From CANLBN01 sp965230205 (GTDB lineage Bacteria > Pseudomonadota > Gammaproteobacteria > Pseudomonadales > Cellvibrionaceae), in the NCBI GenBank assembly GCA_965230205.1, contig OZ245996.1, forward strand, positions 930,001 through 994,000: 64,000 nt of DNA. The letters run 5' to 3'. The notes below the pieces were generated by a model, which saw nothing but the letters and a program-made list of their open reading frames with translations, was not told the DNA's origin and did not search any database. How positions within the stretch are numbered: position 1 is the stretch's first letter; the number at the start of each line of letters is the position of its first letter. Both the position numbers and the translations under genes were made by a program. Below, one piece after another: positions 16,685 to 24,077 of this stretch.

Positions 16685-18523
16685 ATGTCCGGAACACAAC
16701 AATCACGTATCAAAGAGCTTATCGCGCGCGGTAAAGAACAGGGATACCTTACATATGCAGAGGTCAATGACCACCTGCCAGATGATATATCCGATCCGGA
16801 TCAGATCGAAGAAATAATCCAAATGATTAACGACATGGGGATCAAGGTTTACGAGACCGCTCCCGATGCCGAAGAACTATTAATGACTGACGGCGATTCC
16901 AGCGCCGATGAAATTGCTGCCGCAGAAGCAGCAGCAGCACTGGCAGCAGTAGAAACCGAAGCGGGCAGAACAACTGACCCCGTACGCATGTATATGCGTG
17001 AAATGGGCACAGTTGAACTATTAACTCGTGAAGGCGAAATTGCTATCGCCAAGCGTATCGAAGAAGGTACCCGCGACCTGATGCATGCACTGGCTTACTG
17101 GCCAGATTCTGTCAGCAATCTTCTTAACGAATACGCATTGATCGAAAAAGAAGAACGCCGCTTACCAGATGTTATTGCTGGCTGGCTTGACCCCACTGAG
17201 CACGTCCCGGCTGCAGGACCTGCTGCGCAGGCCGATAAAGCGGATGACGACGATAGCGATGACAGTGACGATAGCGATGACAGCTCTTCCGACGAAGAAG
17301 AAAACAACAACGGCATCGACCCTGAAGAGGCCAAAGAGCGCTTTGGCGAGCTGGAAAAACAATGGGTGGCAACTGAAAAAGCCATTAGTCGCCATGGTCG
17401 GGAAAGCAAACAAGCGGATAAAGAACTGTCAGCACTTGGTGACATTCTTAAGTTCTTTAAATTGCCACCTCGCCAATTTGACCCTATCTATATCAGCGCA
17501 CGCAGTGTATTACGACGCATTCGCAAAGAAGAACGTACCATTATGATGCTGTGCGTACGCGAAGCAAAAATGCCGCGCAAAACGTTTATTAAAGAATTCC
17601 CAGGCAATGAAACCGACGAAAACTGGATTCCTGAGGTTATCAAAAAGAAACGCGACTACTCAGATGTACTACGTCAGTTTCAGGAAGAAATCTTGCGCTC
17701 ACAGCGCAAGCTTATTCAAATCGTTGAAGAGTGCGGCCTAGATATCGCAACAATCAAAGAAATTAATCGACGCATGTCGATCGGTGAAGCTCGCGCACGC
17801 CGCGCCAAAAAGGAAATGGTCGAAGCCAACCTGCGCCTGGTAATTTCTATCGCGAAAAAATACACCAACCGTGGCCTACAATTCTTAGATTTGATTCAGG
17901 AAGGCAATATCGGTCTGATGAAAGCTGTAGATAAGTTTGAGTACCGCCGTGGTTATAAGTTTTCTACCTACGCCACTTGGTGGATTCGACAGGCAATCAC
18001 TCGCTCAATTGCCGACCAAGCGAGAACCATTCGTATCCCTGTGCATATGATTGAGACTATCAACAAACTCAATCGTATTTCTCGCCAAATGCTACAGGAA
18101 ATGGGCCGCGAACCAAGCCCTGAAGAGCTAGGCGAACGCATGGAAATGCCAGAAGACAAGGTACGTAAAGTCCTCAAGATCGCCAAAGAACCTATATCTA
18201 TGGAAACGCCGATCGGTGACGATGAAGATTCGCATCTAGGTGATTTTATTGAAGATATCTCCATTGTTTCTCCGGTAGAAGCAACAACCGATATCGGCTT
18301 AATGGAATCAACCAGGGAAGTTTTGGCGGGCCTGACAGCACGTGAAGCTAAAGTATTGCGCATGCGCTTCGGTATCGATATGAATACTGACCATACTCTG
18401 GAAGAAGTCGGCAAGCAGTTTGATGTGACTCGTGAACGTATTCGTCAGATTGAAGCCAAAGCACTCCGTAAACTTCGCCACCCAAGTCGTTCAGACCATT
18501 TAAGAAGTTTCTTGGACGAATAA
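16685..18523 (+). CDS. rpoD: RNA polymerase primary sigma factor (sigma-70)
   Basis: Housekeeping sigma factor, 612 residues. Region 1.1 is at the N-terminus (IKELIARGKEQGYLTYAEVNDHLP), region 1.2 around DPVRMYMREMG, and a non-conserved region follows. Region 2 includes KFSTYATWWIRQAITRSI. Region 4 has the helix-turn-helix EEVGKQFDVTRERIRQIE and ends HLRSFLDE. The non-conserved region carries an acidic Asp/Ser run encoded by an 18-base tandem duplication (17249-17284). A terminator and a CAU tRNA follow. Confidence 0.98.
   Translation: MSGTQQSRIKELIARGKEQGYLTYAEVNDHLPDDISDPDQIEEIIQMINDMGIKVYETAPDAEELLMTDGDSSADEIAAAEAAAALAAVETEAGRTTDPVRMYMREMGTVELLTREGEIAIAKRIEEGTRDLMHALAYWPDSVSNLLNEYALIEKEERRLPDVIAGWLDPTEHVPAAGPAAQADKADDDDSDDSDDSDDSSSDEEENNNGIDPEEAKERFGELEKQWVATEKAISRHGRESKQADKELSALGDILKFFKLPPRQFDPIYISARSVLRRIRKEERTIMMLCVREAKMPRKTFIKEFPGNETDENWIPEVIKKKRDYSDVLRQFQEEILRSQRKLIQIVEECGLDIATIKEINRRMSIGEARARRAKKEMVEANLRLVISIAKKYTNRGLQFLDLIQEGNIGLMKAVDKFEYRRGYKFSTYATWWIRQAITRSIADQARTIRIPVHMIETINKLNRISRQMLQEMGREPSPEELGERMEMPEDKVRKVLKIAKEPISMETPIGDDEDSHLGDFIEDISIVSPVEATTDIGLMESTREVLAGLTAREAKVLRMRFGIDMNTDHTLEEVGKQFDVTRERIRQIEAKALRKLRHPSRSDHLRSFLDE
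17249..17284 (+). repeat. In-frame 18-base tandem duplication in rpoD
   Basis: Two consecutive 18-base units (17249-17266 and 17267-17284) differ at one position, and each encodes Asp-Asp-Ser-Asp-Asp-Ser in the sigma-70 non-conserved region. This is a candidate site for copy-number variation between strains. Confidence 0.7.
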
Positions 18524-18543
18524 AGAAAAATCTGTATCATACG

Positions 18544-18570
18544 CGCCTCTCTAACGAGAGGCGTTTTATT
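18544..18570 (+). terminator. Rho-independent terminator of rpoD
   Basis: CGCCTCTC (18544-18551), loop TAAC, GAGAGGCG (18556-18563), followed by TTTTATT. A perfect 8-bp stem with a T-tract, 20 bases after the rpoD stop. Confidence 0.9.
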
Positions 18571-18638
18571 ACAGCTGTCTCATAAAGAGAAATGTCGTCA
18601 AATTCAGCTATTTTGACAACAAACAATTTATCGGAAAT

Positions 18639-18715
18639 GGGCCCTTAGCTCAGTTGGTTAGAGCACCCGACTCATAATCGGTAGGTCCCCAGTTCAAGTC
18701 TGGGAGGGCCCACCA
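18639..18715 (+). tRNA. tRNA with CAU anticodon, probably tRNA-Ile2 (lysidine type)
   Basis: A 77-base cloverleaf with encoded CCA. Acceptor arms are GGGCCCT and AGGGCCC, the D-loop reads AGCTCAGTTGGTTAGAGC, the anticodon loop is CTCATAA (CAT at 18673-18675), and the T-arm is CCCAG-TTCAAGT-CTGGG. CAU occurs in initiator Met, elongator Met and the minor Ile tRNA that TilS modifies. The G/C-rich GGGCCCT acceptor and overall body resemble E. coli ileX more than metT, so Ile2 is favoured; elongator Met remains possible. Confidence 0.9.
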
Positions 18716-18759
18716 TTTCCGAACATCGACCTCAACCAAACTTGCCCTGCCTTTATATT

Positions 18760-19275
18760 TTAATTTTTAGCACTTAAAGCCTCTCTCCAAAACTCGCACA
18801 TCCGATCACCGAATAAATAAAAGAAAACCTTCATCTCTGAAAATTCGAGTCTGCTACAAGTACTCACCGATATATATGCTGCATCTTCTGGAGGATAACC
18901 ATAAGCGCCACATGAAATAGCAGGAAAAGCAATAGATGAACAGCTGTTTTCTTTAGCCAACACCAAAGAATTATAATACGCAGCTTCTAAAACCTTTTTA
19001 GGATTACCCTCTTGCCGATATATTGGTCCCACCGCGTGGATCACATATTTCGATGGAAGGTCGCCTGAATCAGTTATTCTCGCTTCACCAAAGGGACATC
19101 TAATTCCATTTATCGGCTTAACTTTGTTGCATGCTTCTAATAATTTAGGGCCAGCAGCTCGATGTATCGCACCATCAACTCCACCACCGCCTAACATTTT
19201 AGGGTTGGCTGCATTTACAACAGCATCAACTTTAGCGGTTGTTATATCCCCCTCAATGACTTCTATATTTTTCAT
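18760..19275 (-). CDS. Macro-domain protein (YmdB-like ADP-ribose-binding)
   Basis: Stand-alone macro domain of 171 residues. Such proteins bind ADP-ribose and many hydrolyse O-acetyl-ADP-ribose or protein-linked ADP-ribose. Family blocks are clear: EGDITTAKVDAVVNAANP, the glycine-rich GGGGVDGAIHRAAGP, YVIHAVGPIY, and FPAISCGAYGYPPEDAA. No signal peptide. Single gene following the tRNA on the opposite strand. No ADP-ribosyltransferase gene is nearby, so the substrate is open. Confidence 0.92.
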   Translation of the reverse strand: MKNIEVIEGDITTAKVDAVVNAANPKMLGGGGVDGAIHRAAGPKLLEACNKVKPINGIRCPFGEARITDSGDLPSKYVIHAVGPIYRQEGNPKKVLEAAYYNSLVLAKENSCSSIAFPAISCGAYGYPPEDAAYISVSTCSRLEFSEMKVFFYLFGDRMCEFWREALSAKN

Positions 19276-19476
19276 TTTTAGCCCCTTTTTAGCTACTTTA
19301 AATTTATATACATAAAAAATAAATTAAACTTGCTTAACATTTACCTTAACAACAATAAGAAACAAAAATTAGAGAATGACATTCCATGCTAAGCACCGCC
19401 ATAATTCATCACATTATTGTTAGTCTATCGCCATTTTTAGTATGTAACCTGACCTCTTTTACAGAGGGCAGAGAGA

Positions 19477-20841
19477 ATGCAAAGACAGCTGGCAATCAAG
19501 GTTATCGTTATTTTAATTATTGGAGCGGTAATACTTATTCCTATCACAATGGTCAAATCTAAAGTTTATGAACGTCAAAACTATTTAGAGCATGCCAAAC
19601 ACTCGGTCGCCCAAAGCTGGACGGGGCGACAGCTTTTATTTACTCCTATAATAGTCATCCCTTACCATTTATCGCTATCAAAACGATCGACTCAAGAAAC
19701 TGGCTTTTATGTTAAAGAGCAAACCACTTCATCAGATAGGTATCAATTAGTTCTCCCAACCGATATAACAACTAATATTGAAGTAGCCAATAAAAGTGTT
19801 TTTAAAGGTATTTATGAGATACCAATATATAACAGTGAGATTAATATCTCTGGCGAATTCTCGTCCACTGAATTAGATAAAGCGGTAAGAAAAATTAAAA
19901 GCATGGCTGGATTTCAATCAATCGAAAAACCTTATATCAGCATTTATATTTCAGATGTTCGAGGTGTTGATAAAATACCTCAACTAGTGTTGAATCAAAA
20001 AAATATATTGCTGAACTCAGGGAGCCAATTGCCCTCATTAACCAGTGGGCTGCATAGCATACTTTCCAAATCAATAGGCGAATTGGATAATAAAAACCTC
20101 GAATTTACATTTGATTTATCGTTGAGAGGGATGGATGGACTGTCATTTATTCCCTTCGCTGATAATGCTACAACTCGAATGAGCTCGGATTGGCCCCACC
20201 CTGAATTTACTGGCATGTCTTTACCAATCGACAGAAATATATCATCTGATGGTTTTGAAGCCACATGGTCCTCAACACTCTATTCAAATAATAGTGCGGA
20301 GTTACTAAAACAATGCATTGAAACAAGTAACTGTCATGATCTCCCTATTTCATCCTCTGGCGTTGACTTCATTGAGCCTGTAGATATTTACTTACAATCT
20401 GAACGATCTATTAAATATGCTATGCTGTTTATTGGTTTGAGTTTTATCACTTTTTTTATTTTTGAGCATATCAAGAATATCCGCATTCACCCCATTCAGT
20501 ACGCATTTGTAGGCCTAGCCACTGCTGTTTTTTATTTATTATTAATCTCTTTAGCGGAACACATTGCATTCCATTGGGCTTACTTAATTTCTGTTTCTGC
20601 ATGTGCATCTTTATTACTTTTTTACGTCAAATATATGCTGAAACGGTTTTCCTCGGCCTTGTTATTCTCACTGATAATTACATTGCTTTATGGGCTTCTG
20701 TATGTCATTGTTCAAGCAGAAGATTTCGCCTTATTAATGGGGTCGCTACTTGTATTTACCGTATTATCTACACTGATGGTGATTACTCGAAAAATAGACT
20801 GGTACAACTTATCAACAACTGAACCGGAGTTAAAGCCATAA
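19477..20841 (+). CDS. creD: CreD-like inner-membrane protein
   Basis: A 454-residue protein of the CreD family (cell-envelope inner-membrane proteins). An N-terminal membrane anchor (VIVILIIGAVILIPITMV) is followed by a large periplasmic domain (about residues 35-305) and several hydrophobic segments from about residue 312 to 445. The early VYERQNYLEHA...SWTGRQLLFTPIIVIPY block matches the family. In E. coli creD belongs to the CreBC two-component regulon. No creBC genes are in this window, so regulation here is unknown. Confidence 0.8.
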   Translation: MQRQLAIKVIVILIIGAVILIPITMVKSKVYERQNYLEHAKHSVAQSWTGRQLLFTPIIVIPYHLSLSKRSTQETGFYVKEQTTSSDRYQLVLPTDITTNIEVANKSVFKGIYEIPIYNSEINISGEFSSTELDKAVRKIKSMAGFQSIEKPYISIYISDVRGVDKIPQLVLNQKNILLNSGSQLPSLTSGLHSILSKSIGELDNKNLEFTFDLSLRGMDGLSFIPFADNATTRMSSDWPHPEFTGMSLPIDRNISSDGFEATWSSTLYSNNSAELLKQCIETSNCHDLPISSSGVDFIEPVDIYLQSERSIKYAMLFIGLSFITFFIFEHIKNIRIHPIQYAFVGLATAVFYLLLISLAEHIAFHWAYLISVSACASLLLFYVKYMLKRFSSALLFSLIITLLYGLLYVIVQAEDFALLMGSLLVFTVLSTLMVITRKIDWYNLSTTEPELKP

Positions 20842-21013
20842 GATTAATTTAAATAAAGAGGGCAGCACTTTTTTATTCAATTTTTTCCTCAACAAATAAC
20901 CTAGCACCTTTAAAGTGTGAAAATTAGTGCCTCTCGATAAAAATGATAAATAAGCATCTCCAAAAATATAGCATTCAAGAAGCAAGGTAAAAATTAATAC
21001 CTGCACTTAAATG

Positions 21014-21493
21014 CTATTTCTTTTTAGGTGATACTCTCATTTTAATATCAGCATGAAAAACCTCTTCTCCATTGGTATCGAAAAGGCCAACAGGCATTAT
21101 GACATCCTGCACTTGCTCCCAATCAAAATTATCCAGCTTACACACAGCGCGCAAATCAGTTTTTGCCATTTTCAAATACTGCACTTCCATGCCCACAGGT
21201 ATCCAACGAAAACCTCCGTGCAGTGACACATCCAAACAAGTACCTCCCGCCAATTCTGCAGCATTGCACATCGCAATAGCGTGCACTGTCTTTAGGTGAT
21301 TTTGTACTGTTCGGCGCTTTTTAAATACAAGCTCAACATGGCCAGGTTCTACAATTGTGAATACCGGTTTTATACTGTTGAAATAAGGCGCACTGAAACA
21401 TACAAGCTTACTCACCAACCACCGACCAAGCGCTCCTTTACCAAATCGCTTCCATAGTTTTAAGATGAGGCTCTTAGATGGTTGATAAGCCAT
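21014..21493 (-). CDS. DUF4442/hotdog-fold thioesterase-like protein
   Basis: A 159-residue protein of the DUF4442 hotdog-fold family, related to acyl-CoA thioesterases. The core carries KRRTVQNHLKTVHAIAMCNAAELAGG, in which the AxxNAAE helix is the usual family signature. An N-terminal hydrophobic segment is too weak to call a membrane anchor. An AGAGGA ribosome-binding site overlaps the end of the upstream MarR gene, only two bases away, so the two are co-transcribed. Acyl substrate unknown. Confidence 0.78.
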   Translation of the reverse strand: MAYQPSKSLILKLWKRFGKGALGRWLVSKLVCFSAPYFNSIKPVFTIVEPGHVELVFKKRRTVQNHLKTVHAIAMCNAAELAGGTCLDVSLHGGFRWIPVGMEVQYLKMAKTDLRAVCKLDNFDWEQVQDVIMPVGLFDTNGEEVFHADIKMRVSPKKK

Positions 21494-21495
21494 AG

Positions 21496-21927
21496 TTAAT
21501 TCCTCTTAGAAAATACATCGGTCAAATGGTTAAGATACCTCGAAACGGTATCTAATTCGGACTCACTAAAACCTTCGTCCATTATTTTATTTGCATCATG
21601 CAAAAGTCCGAGCCCCTTTTGTAACTTTTCCCTGCCTTTTTGGGTTAATATTAAAAGCGAGGCTCGCGAATCTAGATCACTTGGCACTTTCTCAATTAAC
21701 CCTTTATTTTCGAGCCGCCGCGCCAGGCTCGTCACTGCAGACTTATCTAGCATTAAGGTATGAGCAAGCTCCTTCATTTGGCAGCTCTTTTGCTCATTTA
21801 ACGCCATTAATGCGGTCAACTGGACAACCGAGGTATCCAATTCCCTTCTACAAACAGAATCCATAGCCTTCATCATTACATGACGAGCCATATTGATTTG
21901 ATAAATTAAGCGTCTTCCCTTAACCAT
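21496..21927 (-). CDS. MarR-family transcriptional regulator
   Basis: A 143-residue winged-helix regulator. The recognition region reads MKELAHTLMLDKSAVTSLARRLENKGLIEKVPSDLDSRAS, and the wing (SDLDSRASLLILTQKG) is canonical MarR. First gene of a two-gene unit with the hotdog thioesterase. An AT-rich palindrome just upstream (21945-21968) fits autoregulation. The ligand is unknown; an acyl or aromatic compound would fit the neighbour. Confidence 0.88.
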   Translation of the reverse strand: MVKGRRLIYQINMARHVMMKAMDSVCRRELDTSVVQLTALMALNEQKSCQMKELAHTLMLDKSAVTSLARRLENKGLIEKVPSDLDSRASLLILTQKGREKLQKGLGLLHDANKIMDEGFSESELDTVSRYLNHLTDVFSKRN

Positions 21928-21944
21928 TTAATCAGCTTATCGCT

Positions 21945-21968
21945 ATATAGTTTATATATCAACTATAT
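21945..21968. promoter_or_regulatory. Candidate MarR operator
   Basis: ATATAGTT (21945-21952) and AACTATAT (21961-21968) are perfect inverted 8-base arms around an 8-base AT-rich spacer, 18 bases upstream of the MarR start codon. This size and placement suit an autoregulatory MarR dimer. Confidence 0.55.
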
Positions 21969-22053
21969 TAGTAACAGAATAGATGGTGATTACCATTCAA
22001 GCTTTATATATACCTATTTCAGCTCTATATTCAGATACGGTATAAGAAGCCAT

Positions 22054-22069
22054 TTGACCAATTAGTCAA
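22054..22069. promoter_or_regulatory. Candidate TetR operator upstream of the TetR gene
   Basis: TTGACCAATTAGTCAA has perfect TTGAC/GTCAA arms with a 6-base centre. It matches the site at 22808-22823 at 13 of 16 positions, so the regulator probably controls itself and the efflux operon. Confidence 0.65.
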
Positions 22070-22114
22070 GCACTACTATTATGCACCTACTAGCACGAAG
22101 AAGTAGTATAAAAA

Positions 22115-22732
22115 ATGGCCTCAACAAACACGAAAGACAGATTAGTCGAAACCGCTATCGAAATGGTGTGGAAGAACAGCTATAGCTCTGTCAGTGTGGA
22201 TGATATTTGCAAAGCAGCAGATGTCCGTAAAGGCAGTTTTTACCACTACTTTAAGTCTAAAGCGGAGTTAGCCGTAGAGGCGATGGAGCAACATTACCAA
22301 AAGAAAAAAGGGGATTTTGATAAGGCTTTTTCTCCAGCGAATACCCCAATAGAACGCTTTGAGAAATACACCGATTTAGCTTATGAAAATCAAAAGAAGA
22401 CATTAGAAGAATATGGACATGTCTGCGGCTGCCCTTTTGCCAGTCTGGGCTCTGAAATGGCAAGCCAAGAGGATTTGATTCGAGAAAAAGCTGACAAAGT
22501 GTTTCAACGCCACCAGCGTTATTACGAAAGCACACTGCGAGACATGGTAGCAGAAGGACTATTGCCCGAAGATACAGACGTCGCTGCAAGAGCAGAGGAA
22601 GTGTCTAGTTATATTTGTGGGCAGTTTATGATGGCAAGGGTGCAAAACTCACTCAGACCACTAGAAAGAGACTTAAAAATCGGATTATTTCGCCTGCTAG
22701 GAATTGACCGTAAATATTTACAAGCCAGCTAA
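22115..22732 (+). CDS. TetR-family regulator of the RND efflux operon
   Basis: A 205-residue repressor. The helix-turn-helix reads VSVDDICKAADVRKGSFYHYFKSKAELA. The C-terminal domain has a cysteine pair (HVCGCPFASLGSEMA) that could sense electrophiles, though this is inference. It is followed by a terminator and then the three-gene RND operon in the same orientation. Matching TTGAC-N6-GTCAA palindromes precede both units, which is the basis for calling it the local regulator. Confidence 0.88.
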   Translation: MASTNTKDRLVETAIEMVWKNSYSSVSVDDICKAADVRKGSFYHYFKSKAELAVEAMEQHYQKKKGDFDKAFSPANTPIERFEKYTDLAYENQKKTLEEYGHVCGCPFASLGSEMASQEDLIREKADKVFQRHQRYYESTLRDMVAEGLLPEDTDVAARAEEVSSYICGQFMMARVQNSLRPLERDLKIGLFRLLGIDRKYLQAS

Positions 22733-22772
22733 TCCTATTAGCTAATTTAACCGTAAAAACACGATATTAAAT

Positions 22773-22797
22773 GCTGCTGAAATGCAGCTATTTTTTT
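22773..22797 (+). terminator. Terminator after the TetR gene
   Basis: GCTGC (22773-22777) and GCAGC (22784-22788) form a short stem followed by TA and seven T residues. It separates the TetR gene from the efflux operon, which then needs its own promoter near 22808-22823. Confidence 0.6.
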
Positions 22798-22807
22798 GAT
22801 CTACAAC

Positions 22808-22823
22808 TTGACCGACCAGTCAA
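22808..22823. promoter_or_regulatory. Candidate TetR operator upstream of the RND operon
   Basis: TTGACCGACCAGTCAA has the same TTGAC/GTCAA arms as the site before the TetR gene. It ends 26 bases before the adaptor start codon, where binding would block transcription. Confidence 0.65.
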
Positions 22824-22849
22824 TCAACTGATTACTAAGGAGACTATTA

Positions 22850-24052
22850 ATGCCTTCGTTAAAAAGCAACAAAAAGGTTTTTGTTAGAACGGCGATGCTT
22901 ATTGCATTAGGTATTACCGGTGCAGGGTTTCATGCTTACCACCAAGAAACTGAAGCAAGCACACCTACCGCACAAGCGCCTCAAGCCGTACCAGTAACCG
23001 TAGATATTGTAAAAACAAAACCAGTACAAATATGGAAAGAGTTTTCAGCGCGAATGGCAGCAGTCGATTTTGCGGAAATCCGCCCTCAAGTCAGTGGAAA
23101 TATAACCGACATTCGTTTTGAAGACGGCCAAATTGTCACTAAAGGCGATGTCCTCTACGTAATTGACCCGCGCCCTTACCAAGCTGCTGTTCAACAAACA
23201 AAAGCAGAATTAGATGCGGCTCAAAACGATGCGAAACATACGCAAAAAGAATTTCAGCGCGCTAAAGGACTGATAAAAACTAAAGCGATTTCTCAACGAC
23301 TTTACGATGAGCGAGCCAATGCGGCCATTATCGCAAAAACGACAGTTGATGCCGCCAAAGCTCGACTGGTTCAAGCACAAATTAATTTAGACCGTGCATT
23401 TGTCAAAGCACCCATTTCTGGTCGCGTCAGCCGTGCTGAAATTACCACAGGGAATTTAGTTGAAGCTGGACCTAACGCTCCGGTATTAACCTCCATTGTA
23501 TCAAGCAATGGTATTTATGCAGACTTTGATGTAGATGAGCAAACTTACTTAACGCATATTCGTTCAGCGGCTAAAAATAAAGAAACAGAAAATACTATTC
23601 CAGTAAAACTTTCTCTAGGTCGTGGCACCTATTTTTATGAAGGTTTCATTCACAGTTTTGATAACCGTATTGATACAGCATCTGGAACCATTCGTGCTCG
23701 CGCATACTTTACCAATGAGGACAAAGCATTATTGCCTGGAATGTTTGGAAAACTTCAGTTGGGCAGTGCCATATCACAAGAGCACATTCTCGTCAGTGAA
23801 AAAGCCATTGGAACGAATCAGGATCGAAAATTTGTTTATGTGGTTAACGACACAAATAAAGTGACTTACCGCGAAGTCAGTGTTGGCAATAGTCTCAATG
23901 GAAAACGAATTATTACTAACGGCCTGCAAGATGGTGACAGTGTAATTACCGAAGGCCTTATTCGCATGCGACCAGGTATGCTTGTTGAACCCAGCGCCGC
24001 AAATGCCTCTATCTCTCAGAAAGATAGTATCAAATTAACACAAGTGAACTAA
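22850..24052 (+). CDS. RND efflux periplasmic adaptor (MexE/AcrA type)
   Basis: Membrane fusion protein of 400 residues that links the inner-membrane pump to the outer-membrane channel. A single N-terminal hydrophobic segment (about residues 12-28) lacks a lipobox cysteine, so it is probably anchored by that segment. The lipoyl halves read VSGNITDIRFEDGQIVTKGDVLYVIDPRPY and AFVKAPISGRVSRAEITTGNLVEAG, with an alpha-hairpin (about 110-175) between them. First gene of the operon, followed 25 bases later by the pump. Confidence 0.93.
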   Translation: MPSLKSNKKVFVRTAMLIALGITGAGFHAYHQETEASTPTAQAPQAVPVTVDIVKTKPVQIWKEFSARMAAVDFAEIRPQVSGNITDIRFEDGQIVTKGDVLYVIDPRPYQAAVQQTKAELDAAQNDAKHTQKEFQRAKGLIKTKAISQRLYDERANAAIIAKTTVDAAKARLVQAQINLDRAFVKAPISGRVSRAEITTGNLVEAGPNAPVLTSIVSSNGIYADFDVDEQTYLTHIRSAAKNKETENTIPVKLSLGRGTYFYEGFIHSFDNRIDTASGTIRARAYFTNEDKALLPGMFGKLQLGSAISQEHILVSEKAIGTNQDRKFVYVVNDTNKVTYREVSVGNSLNGKRIITNGLQDGDSVITEGLIRMRPGMLVEPSAANASISQKDSIKLTQVN

Positions 24053-24077
24053 GCCAAGCACTAAAGAAAATAACTTT

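Noticed and set aside
17095..17445. 116-codon Ser-rich frame opposite rpoD
   Set aside because: Antisense reading of the acidic Asp/Ser repeat; low complexity explains the open frame.
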